From AP-15 sp963846635 (lineage in GTDB: Bacteria; Pseudomonadota; Alphaproteobacteria; ATCC43930; CGMCC-115725), in assembly GCA_963846635.1 (NCBI GenBank), contig CAWJXM010000034.1, forward strand, positions 53,854 through 117,853: 64,000 nt of DNA, given 5' to 3'. The position numbers and the translations under genes are program-made. The notes under the pieces are model-generated. The model saw nothing but the letters and a program-made list of their open reading frames with translations. It did no database searches and had not been told where the DNA came from. How positions within the stretch are numbered: the first letter of the stretch is position 1; each line of letters starts with the position of its first letter. Positions 25,918 to 34,804 of the stretch are shown here, piece by piece.

Positions 25918-28107
25918 TCAGCTCTGCTCCATATAGTTCGGAAGCCAAGCCTCGTTCGCAGTCCTTAGCGCGTCAACGGATATGGCACCCGCGCCGGGAA
26001 GTGTCAACGCGGTGCCGCCGACCGTGCCGATCAGGCGAGCCGTGACGCCGGCCGCTGTTGCGCGAGCGATCACCGCATTCGGTGCGGCTGTTTCGATGAC
26101 GTAGCGCGCCTGGTCCTCGCCAAACAGATAGGCGCATGTCGGCAGATCCGCGGGAATGGGTTCCAGAAGGACGCCGCGGCCACCGGCCATCGCCATCTCG
26201 GCGAGTGCCACGAAGAGACCGCCATCGGACAGGTCATGGCAGGCCGCGACGCGGCCGGTGGTGATCTCGGCGCGCACAAAATCGCCGTTGCGGCGCTCGG
26301 CTGCGAGATCGACCTGAGGCGGAGGTCCCGCCCCGATCCCCTCGATCTCGCGCAGATAAAGCGAGGCGCCGAGGTGACCGCGCGTTTCGCCGATCAGGAT
26401 CAGAGCATTTCCGTTGCGTTTGAGTGCGAGGTCGACGGCGCTGCGCAGATCGGCGATCAGCCCGACGCCTCCGACAACGGGCGTCGGCAAGATCGCTTTG
26501 CCGCCCGTCTCGTTGTACAGCGACACATTCCCGGAAACGACCGGATAGTCGAGTGCCAGGCACGCGGCACGCATGCCTTCAATGGCACCGACAAACTGGC
26601 CCATGATCTCGGGCCGCTCGGGATTGCCAAAATTCATGTTGTCGGTCAGCGCCAATGGCAGAGCGCTGACCGCAGTCAGGTTGCGCCAGCTTTCGGCAAC
26701 AGCCTGCATGCCGCCGCGGATCGGGTCGGCGCGACAATAGCGCGGCGTGCAATCGGTTGCCAAAGCCAACGCCTTGGTCTCGCCGACCCTGATCACGGCG
26801 GCGTCGCCACCCGGTCGCTTGACGGTATTGCCCATTACCAGATGGTCATATTGCTCCCAGATCCAGCGCTTCGAAGCGAGCGTCGGCGAGCGAAGCAGCC
26901 GCGCGAGACTGACCAGCGGATCGCGTTCAGGAAGCATGGCCGCATCGACGTCCGGCTCGGGATCGGTGCGCCGCCATGGTCGGTCATAGACCGGCGCTTC
27001 GCTCACCAGTGGCCCGACCGGGATGTCGGCCGCCAGCTCGCCGTTTTTGCGCAGAACGAGCCGCCCGGTATCGGTAACTTGGCCGATAACCGCGAAATCG
27101 AGCTCCCATTTCTCAAAGATAGCGCGCGCCGCCGCCTCGCTGCCAGGGCGCAGCACCATCAGCATGCGCTCCTGGCTTTCGCTGAGCATGATTTCGTAGG
27201 CGCTCATGCCGGCCTCGCGCACCGGGACGAGGTCGAGATCAAGTTCGATACCGAGCCCGCCCTTTCCGGCCATCTCGACGGAGGACGAGGTCAGCCCCGC
27301 CGCCCCCATATCCTGAATGGCGACAATCGCGTCCCCCTGCATCAATTCGAGACAGGCCTCGATCAGCAATTTTTCGGTAAACGGGTCGCCAACCTGCACT
27401 GTCGGCCGCTTTTCGCCGGCATCGCCGCCAAACTCGGCCGAGGCCATCGTCGCACCGTGAATGCCGTCCCGCCCGGTCTTGGCGCCGACATAGACGACCG
27501 CATTTCCCGGTCCGGCCGCAGCTGAATAAAACAGCCGGTCTGCTCGGGCGAGCCCGACGCACATCGCGTTGACGAGAATATTGCCGTCATAGGCGGGATC
27601 GAAATCGCACTCGCCGCCAACCGTCGGCACGCCGACGCAATTGCCGTAACCGCCGATCCCGGCGACGACGCCGGCCACGAGATGCCGGGTCCGCGGATGG
27701 TCGGGACTGCCAAAACGCAGCGCATCGAGGAGGGCGATCGGTCGCGCCCCCATCGTGAACACGTCGCGCAGGATGCCGCCAACTCCGGTCGCCGCACCCT
27801 GATATGGCTCGATATATGACGGGTGATTATGACTCTCGATCTTGAAGACGACCGCGTCGCCGTCGCCGATATCAACCACCCCGGCGTTCTCGCCAGGGCC
27901 ACAGATCACTCGCGGCCCCGAGGTTGGCAGTGTCTTGAGCCAGAGCTTCGACGATTTGTAGGAGCAGTGCTCGCTCCACATGACCGAAAAGATGCCAAGT
28001 TCGGTCAGGTTCGGAACACGGCCGAGAATGGCGCAGGCGCGCGCGAACTCCTCTGCGGTCAGCCCGTGCTCGGCCGCCAAGGCCAGCGTCACATTGATGC
28101 TCACCAC
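25918..28107 (-). CDS. purL: Phosphoribosylformylglycinamidine synthase subunit II
   Basis: PurL catalyses the ATP-dependent amidation of FGAR to FGAM in purine synthesis, as a complex with PurQ (glutaminase) and PurS. The 729-residue small-type PurL shows MWSEHCSYKSSKLWLKTLP, FKIESHNHPSYIEPYQGAATGVGGI, the ATP-binding DMGAAGLTSSSVEMA and the second-half segment DLSDGGLFVALAEMA. Length and motifs are normal. The first codon is GTG, followed by a second GTG. purQ and purS lie immediately upstream on the same strand, so the complex is encoded as purS-purQ-purL with bolA and grxD after it. Confidence 0.96.
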   Translation of the reverse strand: MVSINVTLALAAEHGLTAEEFARACAILGRVPNLTELGIFSVMWSEHCSYKSSKLWLKTLPTSGPRVICGPGENAGVVDIGDGDAVVFKIESHNHPSYIEPYQGAATGVGGILRDVFTMGARPIALLDALRFGSPDHPRTRHLVAGVVAGIGGYGNCVGVPTVGGECDFDPAYDGNILVNAMCVGLARADRLFYSAAAGPGNAVVYVGAKTGRDGIHGATMASAEFGGDAGEKRPTVQVGDPFTEKLLIEACLELMQGDAIVAIQDMGAAGLTSSSVEMAGKGGLGIELDLDLVPVREAGMSAYEIMLSESQERMLMVLRPGSEAAARAIFEKWELDFAVIGQVTDTGRLVLRKNGELAADIPVGPLVSEAPVYDRPWRRTDPEPDVDAAMLPERDPLVSLARLLRSPTLASKRWIWEQYDHLVMGNTVKRPGGDAAVIRVGETKALALATDCTPRYCRADPIRGGMQAVAESWRNLTAVSALPLALTDNMNFGNPERPEIMGQFVGAIEGMRAACLALDYPVVSGNVSLYNETGGKAILPTPVVGGVGLIADLRSAVDLALKRNGNALILIGETRGHLGASLYLREIEGIGAGPPPQVDLAAERRNGDFVRAEITTGRVAACHDLSDGGLFVALAEMAMAGGRGVLLEPIPADLPTCAYLFGEDQARYVIETAAPNAVIARATAAGVTARLIGTVGGTALTLPGAGAISVDALRTANEAWLPNYMEQS

Positions 28108-28147
28108 AGCGCACCTATGGCGCGCTGACTGTCCATTAGACGGCCGC

Positions 28148-28839
28148 TCATTGCAGCGCCATTACCAACCCGGCGAAAAAAGCCGTACCGTCGGTCCCGC
28201 CGAGATCAGGGTCGGTCGCGTTTTCGGGATGCGGCATCAGCCCGAGCACGGTGCGGCTTTCGTTTAGAATACCGGCGATGGCGCGCGCCGAGCCGTTGAA
28301 ATTTGCGTCCTCGTCGGCGCCGCCGTCAGCTCTGCAATAGCGGAAGGCTACGCGTCCTTCGCCTTCAAGCCGGGCGAGCGTCTCCGGGTCCGCGGTGTAG
28401 TTGCCGTCGTGGTGTGCCACCGGCACGCGGATCGTTTGGCCCGATTGCATAGCCGCAGGTAAAAATTGTCTGGTTATTTTCGACTTTCATAGTGAATGTC
28501 GCGGCAGGTGAAACGCAGCGAACGGTTTGGTAACATAGCGCCCGGCAGCATTCCCGCCTCGGTCAATATCTGAAAACCGTTACAGATGCCAAGCACCGGC
28601 GTCCCGCGCTCGGCGCGGTAACGAACCGCGCGCATGATCGGCGAATGGGCTGCCATTGCACCGCAACGCAGGTAATCGCCATAAGCAAACCCGCCAGGCA
28701 GCACGATCAAATCGGCTTCCGGCAGGGTTGTCTCGCGGTGCCAGACCCGCATCGGCTCGTGACCGGTCGCGCGTTTCAGCGCCAGGCACAGGTCACGCTC
28801 GCGGTTTGAACCCGGAAAGATCACGACCGCGGATTTCAT
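28148..28839 (-). pseudogene. purQ: FGAM synthase glutaminase PurQ, broken by two indels
   Basis: PurQ supplies ammonia to PurL. The N-terminal part (MKSAVVIFPGSNRERDL, PGGFAYGDYLRCGAMA and the nucleophile region VLGICNGFQIL) is intact from the ATG at 28839 but stops after CRDIHYESRK. The next segment, VENNQTIFTCGYA, is one frame over, and the rest (SGQTIRVPVAHHDGNY to GLVMALQ) is in the third frame. Removing one base from the T-run at 28485-28487 and one at 28445-28446 (plus-strand T) restores a normal 229-residue PurQ with Cys, His (MPHPENA) and Glu in place. Both changes are single A insertions in the coding strand, 40 bases apart. Since purS and purL are intact, base-calling error or very recent mutation are both possible. 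Confidence 0.85.
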
Positions 28840-28846
28840 TTCTGCC

Positions 28847-29086
28847 TCAGCTCAAATCGATCGCGTAATTCTCGATAACCGGGTTGGCGAGCAATGCCTT
28901 GCACATCGCCTCGACCGCGGCGCGGGCGCGCAACGGATCGGTTTCGCTGAGCTCTAGCTCGATCAGCTTGCCCTGACGCACCGCGCCGACGCCGGTGAAC
29001 CCCAAGGACGCGAGCGTGTTGCCGATTGCCTTTCCTTGTGGGTCGAGCACACCGGGTTTGAGGCTGACATGGACGCGCGCTTTCAT
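28847..29086 (-). CDS. purS: Phosphoribosylformylglycinamidine synthase subunit PurS
   Basis: PurS is the small subunit that bridges PurQ and PurL. The 79-residue protein starts MKARVHVSLKPGVLDPQGKA at 29086 and ends NPVIENYAIDLS, both typical. The reading frame continues far upstream without a stop, but that region is not purS-like and crosses a tRNA gene on the other strand. The purQ start lies seven bases downstream, indicating translational coupling. Confidence 0.94.
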   Translation of the reverse strand: MKARVHVSLKPGVLDPQGKAIGNTLASLGFTGVGAVRQGKLIELELSETDPLRARAAVEAMCKALLANPVIENYAIDLS

Positions 29087-29317
29087 CGAATGTCGGCATT
29101 GCCACAGCGGTTGATCATCCCCGATATGGCGCCGGTTTGCAGCTTCGCCAACGCCATCCCCGAGACCGGGTTGCATCGACCAGCACTCGGCTTCGTCTCG
29201 AATCCGCGCGCATGGGCGCTTGCCGACGCGCTGAGAGTCCGTCCGATACCCTCGGGAGGGCGCCGACCGCAGTTGATTTCTGTATCCTTGCGCTATAGAT
29301 GCAAGCGTCCGCGACGC

Positions 29318-29393
29318 GTCCCCATCGTCTAGAGGCCTAGGACATCGCCCTTTCACGGCGGTAACAGGGGTTCGAATCCCCTTGGGGACGCCA
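29318..29393 (+). tRNA. tRNA-Glu (anticodon TTC)
   Basis: A full cloverleaf is visible. The acceptor stem is GTCCCCA/TGGGGAC with an encoded CCA, the anticodon loop is CTTTCAC giving TTC, and the T-arm is AGGGGTTCGAATCCCCT. The region after it carries excisionase-like and tRNA-Gln debris, so this locus may have served as an integration site. Confidence 0.95.
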
Positions 29394-29706
29394 ATAATAT
29401 CAAAATTGTAGCAGTAACGGACGAGATACATCGGTAGGATTTCGGTAATAAGCGTGGGCGGCTGTGCATGGCCGTAAGTGGCTGTGCGCGGACGCAAGAG
29501 CGGTAAAACCGAGGCCGCCGTGTCCCAAATCGGCAGGACCCTGCTACGAGAATGCGGCGGCGCTCCGCCCCACGCGATCCCGCTCAAGTCAGGAAATGTG
29601 GTACGCCGCCGACCGCAAACTGCACACTCGGCATTCGCGCGCGGCGCGGCCGAGAGCTTTTTCATCACCTATGGGTTAACCGAGCGTAAACGCGCTCGAA
29701 TTATGA
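29394..29706. other. Gene-free stretch downstream of tRNA-Glu
   Basis: No gene is recognised. The frames are short and Arg-rich, and no direct repeat of the tRNA-Glu 3' end longer than a few bases was noticed. Confidence 0.35.
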
Positions 29707-30069
29707 TCGACCTGGCACTACGATGCGCAATTTGGAGCCTCAGGTGGCGAAGAGAACGCAACGACGCACAGCCCGCCTCGCATACTCAATCTCCAGGCTT
29801 GCCAGAGAAGCGATGTCAGCCGCTCCATGATCTACAAGGAGATCGCGGCTGCCCACCTGATCGCGCGAAAGATCGGGCGCCGGACGATCGTGCGGAGGGC
29901 GGATGCGCTTGCTTGGCTGCGGTCGTTGCCCCGGCTCTTGCCTGGCGACAATGATGGAGTGGCAGACAGCAAGGATTCCGGGCCGACGAAAAGCCGTAGC
30001 CTTGACAATCAGGGTGCCGCTACCGGAACGGAGGACCGTATCAGTGGACAAGGGGCCAGGGCGCAATAG
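29707..30069 (+). pseudogene. Excisionase-like helix-turn-helix gene, degraded
   Basis: The open frame reads ILNLQACQRSDVSRSMIYKE and then LIARKIGRRTIVRRADALAW, the MerR/excisionase-type winged helix used by phage and island excisionases. A proper start codon is missing. The first ATG in frame (29827) falls inside the recognition helix, and the frame upstream to a stop at 29704 has no ATG, GTG or TTG. After LRSLPRLL the tail loses family features. I read it as a decayed recombination-directionality gene left by an element that used the adjacent tRNA. Confidence 0.5.
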
Positions 30070-30239
30070 CCTGCCCTTGGCCTCCCTGGCCACCTCCAGC
30101 ACCGCTCACCAAGGCCGACGAAGAAGCGGCATCAGTTTATCCAACTTGATAGGAAAGTCACTTTTTGCCATCAGTTCCAATCTCTAACTGCGCTCCAAGT
30201 GCTGCGGATTTCGGTAGAATCGATGTCGGAAGTTCTTTC

Positions 30240-30296
30240 TGTCGATAGGACAGCGGACTGACTCCGCCAGTCTAGGTTCGAATCCTAGTCCCCCAG
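30240..30296 (+). pseudogene. Truncated tRNA-Gln (CTG)-like remnant
   Basis: The segment matches the 3' three quarters of an alphaproteobacterial tRNA-Gln: D-arm end ATAGGACAGC, anticodon arm GCGGACTGACTCCGC, T-arm CTAGGTTCGAATCCTAG and acceptor 3' strand TCCCCCAG. The 5' acceptor strand (expected TGGGGGA) is absent, and two bases are missing from the anticodon loop. No CCA follows. It cannot fold into a functional tRNA. It could be an attachment-site remnant of a tRNA-Gln-targeting element. Confidence 0.6.
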
Positions 30297-30368
30297 GATT
30301 AAGTTAAGAGGTAGCCAGAAGGGGATGCTGAGACAGCTCCACTGCTCCATTTCATTGCTTCAGGACCG

Positions 30369-32714
30369 ATGAAGCCGATCAGCCTGCGTATCGCCGAGGA
30401 ACTGGATGTCCGTGAGCATCAGGTTGCTGCTGCGATCTCGTTGCTCGACGGCGGAGCGACCGTTCCGTTTGTTGCCCGCTACCGAAAGGAGGCGACCGGC
30501 GCGCTCGATGACGCCCAGCTGCGTACGATCGAGGAGAGGCTGATCTATCTGCGCGAGCTGGAAGATCGTCGTGCCGCGATCCTCGACAGCATTCGCCAGC
30601 AAGGAAAACTCGATGCTGCCCTCAAGCAGGCAATCGACGCGGCGGACAGCAAGGCGCGGCTTGAGGATCTCTATTTGCCCTATCGGCCGAAACGGCGGAC
30701 GAAGGCTCAAATTGCGCGCGAAGCGGGCCTCGAGCCGCTGGCAGAGACGCTTCTCGCGAGGCCCGACCAAACCCCGGAGCAGATGGCTCGCCGATATGTT
30801 GACGTGAGTAAAGGGATTATTGATTCGACGGCCGCACTTGAAGGCGCCCGCGCGATCTTGGTCGAGCGTTTCGCCGAAGATGCCACGCTGATCGGGACCC
30901 TGCGCGAGGACGTTTGGTCGCGGGGCCGCCTCGGGTCGCGCGTTCGTGCCGGCAAGGCGGAGGCCGGCGCCAAGTTCGCCGACTATTTCGAGTTCAGTGA
31001 GCCCCTTGCGAAATTACCGTCGCACCGCACCCTCGCGCTATTCCGGGGCGAGAAGGAGGAGGTGCTTACTCTGGAGCTGGTGCCCGACCCGGCCGCAGGG
31101 GATCGAGGCGAGCTCGGGCTCTTTGAGCAGCAGATCGCGCACCGGTTCAGGATCGCAGATCGTGGTCGGCCCGGAGACCACTGGCTCATTGACACGGTGC
31201 GCTTGGCTTGGCGAAGGATCCTGGCTCACATCGCAAGCGACCTGCGCCATCGGCTCTGGCAAGCTGCGGAAGACGCTGCGGTGCGAGTGTTCGCCGGGAA
31301 CCTGCGCGACCTGCTGCTGGCGGCGCCCGCGGGCGCGCGTGCGACGATGGGGCTTGATCCGGGATATCGGACCGGCGTCAAAGTCGCCGTGGTTGCCGGG
31401 ACCGGGCAAGTCGCAGCGACGGCAACGATCTACCCGCATCAGCCGCAGCGTCGTTGGGACGAGGCAATTGCTCAGCTGGCGCGGCTTGCCCAAGAGCATC
31501 GGGTGGAACTGCTCGCGATCGGCAACGGCACTGCCTCGCGCGAAACCGACCGGCTTGCTGCCGAGCTCATTCAACTTCATCCCGAACTCAAATTGACCAA
31601 GGTTGTGGTTTCGGAGGCCGGAGCCTCGGTCTACTCCGCTTCGGCTTTCGCTTCGCAGGAGTTGCCGGGGCTGGACGTGTCTTTGCGCGGAGCGGTGTCG
31701 ATTGCACGGCGGCTTCAGGACCCGCTCGCCGAGCTGGTCAAGATCGAGCCCCAATCGATCGGTGTGGGCCAATATCAGCACGATCTCAGCGAACAAAAAC
31801 TGTCGCGCTCCCTCAATGCGGTGGTCGAGGATTGCGTCAACGCCGTGGGGGTGGACGTCAACACCGCCTCCACGCCGCTGCTGTCGCGAGTCTCCGGTAT
31901 CGGCGAAGGACTGGCGCGCAGCATTGTCGATTACCGTGAGGCGCACGGTCCTTTTCGCACCCGCATGGGCCTTAAAAAGGTGCCGCGGCTCGGGCCCAAG
32001 GCTTTCGAGCTTTCGGCAGGATTTCTGCGCATCCGTAACGGCGACGATCCGCTCGATGCATCGGGTGTACACCCGGAAGCCTATCCGGTGGTGCGGCGCA
32101 TTCTCGCGGCAACCAAGAGCGAACTGAAGAGACTGATCGGCAATACATCAGTGTTACGCCAGCTCGAGCCGGAGGCGTTCACCGATGCCGTGTTTGGGGT
32201 GCCCACTGTCGCAGACATCTTGCGAGAACTCGAGAAGCCCGGACGTGATCCGCGCCCAACCTACAAAACCGCGAACTTCCGGGAGGGAGTGGAAAAGCTC
32301 GAGGATCTGAAGCCTGGCATGGTTCTCGAAGGTGTCGTGACCAACGTCGCTGCATTTGGCGCCTTTGTCGATGTCGGGGTCCATCAGGACGGGTTGGTGC
32401 ATATCTCCGCGATGGCCACGGCTTACGTGAAGGACCCGCGCACGGTTGCGAAGCCCGGCGATGTCGTCCGTGTCAAGGTATTGGAGGTCGACCCAAAACG
32501 CCGTCGGATCTCGTTGACAATGCGGCTCGATGAACCCTCGGCGACGAGGTCAGCGGCAATACGTGCCGAATTTGGTCCAGCGGGATCAGAGCAACGGCGC
32601 CAACCAGATGAGACCCGCGCAGGCCGAAGCAACTCCGTGCCGGCGAGCGGCGACGCGATGGCCGCGGCGTTTCGGCGAGCGGGATTGGCTGACAAGACTC
32701 CAGGGCGTAAATAG
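30369..32714 (+). CDS. tex: Tex family S1 RNA-binding transcription accessory protein
   Basis: Tex is a conserved cytoplasmic nucleic-acid-binding protein related to eukaryotic Spt6. The 781 residues show the N-terminal helical part (VPFVARYRKEATGALDD, LEDLYLPYRPKRRTKA) and the YqgF-like RNase H fold (MGLDPGYRTGVKVAVV). These are followed by the helix-hairpin-helix region (VNTASTPLLSRVSGIGEGLA, FRTRMGLKKVPRLGPKAFE) and a C-terminal S1 domain from about residue 650 (GMVLEGVVTNVAAFGAFVDV). A short basic tail ends the protein. The gene is intact and of normal length, unlike much of its downstream surroundings. Confidence 0.95.
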   Translation: MKPISLRIAEELDVREHQVAAAISLLDGGATVPFVARYRKEATGALDDAQLRTIEERLIYLRELEDRRAAILDSIRQQGKLDAALKQAIDAADSKARLEDLYLPYRPKRRTKAQIAREAGLEPLAETLLARPDQTPEQMARRYVDVSKGIIDSTAALEGARAILVERFAEDATLIGTLREDVWSRGRLGSRVRAGKAEAGAKFADYFEFSEPLAKLPSHRTLALFRGEKEEVLTLELVPDPAAGDRGELGLFEQQIAHRFRIADRGRPGDHWLIDTVRLAWRRILAHIASDLRHRLWQAAEDAAVRVFAGNLRDLLLAAPAGARATMGLDPGYRTGVKVAVVAGTGQVAATATIYPHQPQRRWDEAIAQLARLAQEHRVELLAIGNGTASRETDRLAAELIQLHPELKLTKVVVSEAGASVYSASAFASQELPGLDVSLRGAVSIARRLQDPLAELVKIEPQSIGVGQYQHDLSEQKLSRSLNAVVEDCVNAVGVDVNTASTPLLSRVSGIGEGLARSIVDYREAHGPFRTRMGLKKVPRLGPKAFELSAGFLRIRNGDDPLDASGVHPEAYPVVRRILAATKSELKRLIGNTSVLRQLEPEAFTDAVFGVPTVADILRELEKPGRDPRPTYKTANFREGVEKLEDLKPGMVLEGVVTNVAAFGAFVDVGVHQDGLVHISAMATAYVKDPRTVAKPGDVVRVKVLEVDPKRRRISLTMRLDEPSATRSAAIRAEFGPAGSEQRRQPDETRAGRSNSVPASGDAMAAAFRRAGLADKTPGRK

Positions 32715-32824
32715 CGCAGCAGGCAACCTTCACAGTACGACTGTCTAAAGAAGGAGGATATGCAACCAACTCAGGTGATAGCCGAAAATCGCCTTCGGGG
32801 ACAATGTGACGATACGGGATAGTC

Positions 32825-33049
32825 CCGGATGCGCAGCTGTAGCGCGCCGAGCCGGGTATCGAGCAATCGATCGCGGTAGCCGTTGCGCCAAGTGGTCCGC
32901 TCGCCGCTGCGCTCGTAACGCCAGGCGCCGATCAGCCCCTCGACGCCGCTCGCCATCAGCAATTGCAGCACCGCCTCCGCCACGGCTTGCAGAAAATCGC
33001 CCTCGCCGGCCTTCTCCAGCAACTCGGCCAGCACCAATCTCTCTCCCAA
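32825..33049 (-). pseudogene. IS256-family transposase N-terminal remnant
   Basis: The frame reads LVLAELLEKAGEGDFLQAVA, then LLMASGVEGLIGAWRYERSG and RTTWRNGYRDRLLDTRLGAL, the N-terminus of Mutator-type (IS256) transposases. It stops resembling the family after LRIRDYP, where intact enzymes continue into the IPKLR-x-GSYFP segment. The catalytic DDE core is missing, so it is inactive debris. Confidence 0.75.
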
Positions 33050-33504
33050 TAATGCACTGGTGCTAGAGTGGCCATAGCGACTGAGGCCGGCGCTCCGGAC
33101 ACCAGCGCGACGGGGCGGGCCAACGCCGCGCGGGGCGACTTTTCAAGCATGTCTTTTGCTATTCTCAACCGCGTCTCGCTCGCTGATCGCTCGACCGTTG
33201 AGGCGGTGTTGCCACCATCGATCCACCGCGCTGCGCGATGTCGCCGCCAGGGCCCTGGTACCGCGAGGACCACCTCGCTTTGCACAGGTGCAGAACTGGG
33301 GCCAGCGTGGCCGGAAATTGCTATCCAGGCACTAGCTACTTTCCGGCGCAAAAATATTGACCTAACCTATTGATATGATGGGCGCAGTAGCGCCAGGACC
33401 TGCAAGGTCGGACATTTTTGACGCGGGCGGCCAGCGCTGCGGAAGGGTAACAGCCGATCGGCGGTGATATCGCGGGTCAGTTTTTTTGCCATAAGAACGC
33501 TTGA
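33050..33504. other. Unassigned stretch between IS remnants
   Basis: Only overlapping short frames on both strands are present and I recognise none of them. The region sits between IS256 and ISNCY remnants and is probably mobile-element debris. Confidence 0.3.
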
Positions 33505-33570
33505 CGCGTCGCGATGATCTCGTCTCGTATCATCATTATAGATGACACGAGACGAGATCATCGCGACGCG
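33505..33570. repeat. 30-bp fold-back inverted repeat over a start codon
   Basis: Positions 33505-33534 and 33541-33570 are reverse complements with a single mismatch (33529 against 33546), separated by the six-base loop ATTATA. The right arm contains the ATG (33542) and first nine codons of the DUF6788 gene, so the left arm is an inverted copy of that gene start. As RNA this would bury the start codon in a very stable hairpin; as DNA it could extrude. Confidence 0.85.
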
Positions 33571-33889
33571 GCAGAGGCTGGCAGCCGGACTACCGGTGAC
33601 GGCAGAAATGCTGCGCGGTTCGCTGATCGAGCGGATGGTGCACCATAGCAGTGGCTGCACGATCTGCGCCGGCGGCGGCGGGCACCCGCTGTGGGTTTTG
33701 ACGATCGGCTATGCCGGCGGCCGGACGCGCCAGTTCAGCCTGCGGCGCGAGCAGATTGACGAAGTGCGGCGCTGGCTGGGCAATTACCACAAGCTGAAGG
33801 AGGCGATCGAAGCGATCTGCGAGCTCAATCATGCGCTGTTGCGTCCGCAGGACGCTGCGCCGCGGCGCGCGAGGCGGGGCCGTGATTGA
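33542..33889 (+). CDS. DUF6788-type protein, ISNCY helper ORF
   Basis: The 115-residue protein has the pattern LIERMVHHSSGCTICAGGGG, GHPLWVLTIGYAGGRTRQFS and WLGNYHKLKEAIEAICELNH. The paired Cys (CTIC) suggests a small zinc or metal knuckle. Relatives of this protein are commonly encoded directly before an ISNCY-type transposase, and here the next frame (33882) is exactly such a transposase start, overlapping by eight bases. It is therefore probably part of an insertion sequence. The start codon lies inside the fold-back repeat. Confidence 0.65.
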   Translation: MTRDEIIATRQRLAAGLPVTAEMLRGSLIERMVHHSSGCTICAGGGGHPLWVLTIGYAGGRTRQFSLRREQIDEVRRWLGNYHKLKEAIEAICELNHALLRPQDAAPRRARRGRD

Positions 33890-33986
33890 GACGCGGCGGG
33901 CCCAGCGCAGTTTCGGTGACAGGCTGATCGCCGCCGAGGTGGCCGATTTGCACGAAACCTGGATGCGGCAGGCCGATCAGCCCTGA
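33882..33986 (+). pseudogene. ISNCY-type transposase N-terminal stump
   Basis: Starting at GTG 33882 the frame encodes MIETRRAQRSFGDRLIAAEV then ADLHETWMRQADQ, the opening of ISNCY-type transposases, and then stops at 33986. The remaining several hundred residues are missing. The cut coincides with the end of the IS21 remnant on the other strand, so one element truncated the other. Confidence 0.6.
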
Positions 33987-34268
33987 GGGTGAAGCCGCTG
34001 GTCGAGGTGACGATGACGATGGTCTCCTCATAAAATCGGTTGTCCGGCCCGCCGGCAGCGCTTGCAGGGCCGAGCGCTCGAGATCAAGCCGCTTGGCATT
34101 GCGCGCGTTACGCCGCCCAACGATCTCGTCGATGAAGCGGCGATAGGCATCGAGCGTGTCGAAGTCGCGCGACCCACGCAGCAGTAGCGCGTTCTTTATC
34201 GCCTGCTTGAGATGGCCGTGCGGACTTTCGATCGAGCCGTTCTCGTGGGCCACACCCTTTCGATTACC
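33987..34268 (-). pseudogene. IS21-family IstA transposase remnant
   Basis: On the minus strand the frame reads KGVAHENGSIESPHGHLKQA, LRGSRDFDTLDAYRRFIDEI and GRRNARNAKRLDLERSALQA, the middle-to-late part of IS21 IstA. After GRTTDF the match continues one frame over (YEETIVIVTSTSGFTLR), so it is also frameshifted. No istB is present. It is a fragment. Confidence 0.7.
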
Positions 34269-34363
34269 CACATTTAGGCTAGGATGTCTGACGAGCGTGC
34301 AAAGTGTTGCGCTAGAGGATATGTTCATGATTTATTCTCTAGCGCCGTGCTGCGGAGGGAGCG

Positions 34364-34720
34364 GTGCCAATGGACGGAGCGACTGGCGCGTGGTTTGATC
34401 GCGAAATTGCGGGTTGCCGCCTGGCCGATCAGCGTCTGAACAAGCGGCTACGAAATCTGCTGGAGCGGATAGGCGACGCGATGGGGGCTAGCATTCCTCT
34501 GGCCTGTCAGGACTGGGCAAATACCAAAGCGGCGTACCGGTTCTTTTCCAATGACCGGATCAACGAGGCGGAGATCCTGGCAGGTCATTTTAAATCGACC
34601 GGAGACCGCTTTGCGGCGACGGACGGGCCGATCCTGGTGCTGCAGGACACGACAGAGTTCTCCTCCCAGGGGGAACGGCCTGAGCGGATTGGCCTCACCT
34701 ACCGGGTCAACAGTGGCTGA
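34364..34720 (+). pseudogene. Tn5-like IS4-family transposase N-terminal fragment
   Basis: The frame encodes the Tn5-type transposase DNA-binding N-terminus (WFDREIAGCRLADQRLNKRL, DWANTKAAYRFFSNDRINEA) and the first catalytic segment (ILVLQDTTEFSSQG). It ends abruptly at YRVNSG, where intact proteins continue into the core. Eighty-four bases later the complete IS at 34805 begins. Confidence 0.7.
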
Positions 34721-34804
34721 CATTCATTGTTGGTTTCCGAAACAGAGCCGGAGGGCGGGGCGCGGTTCTCACCCGAAGCTGGGACCGCGACCCGCCCTTC
34801 GGCG

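Noticed and set aside
29087..29668. Long N-terminal extension of PurS
   Set aside because: The frame crosses the tRNA-Glu gene on the other strand and has no PurS-like sequence; the ATG at 29086 gives the standard protein.
30240..30296. Functional tRNA-Gln
   Set aside because: The 5' acceptor strand is missing, the anticodon loop lacks two bases and no CCA is encoded.
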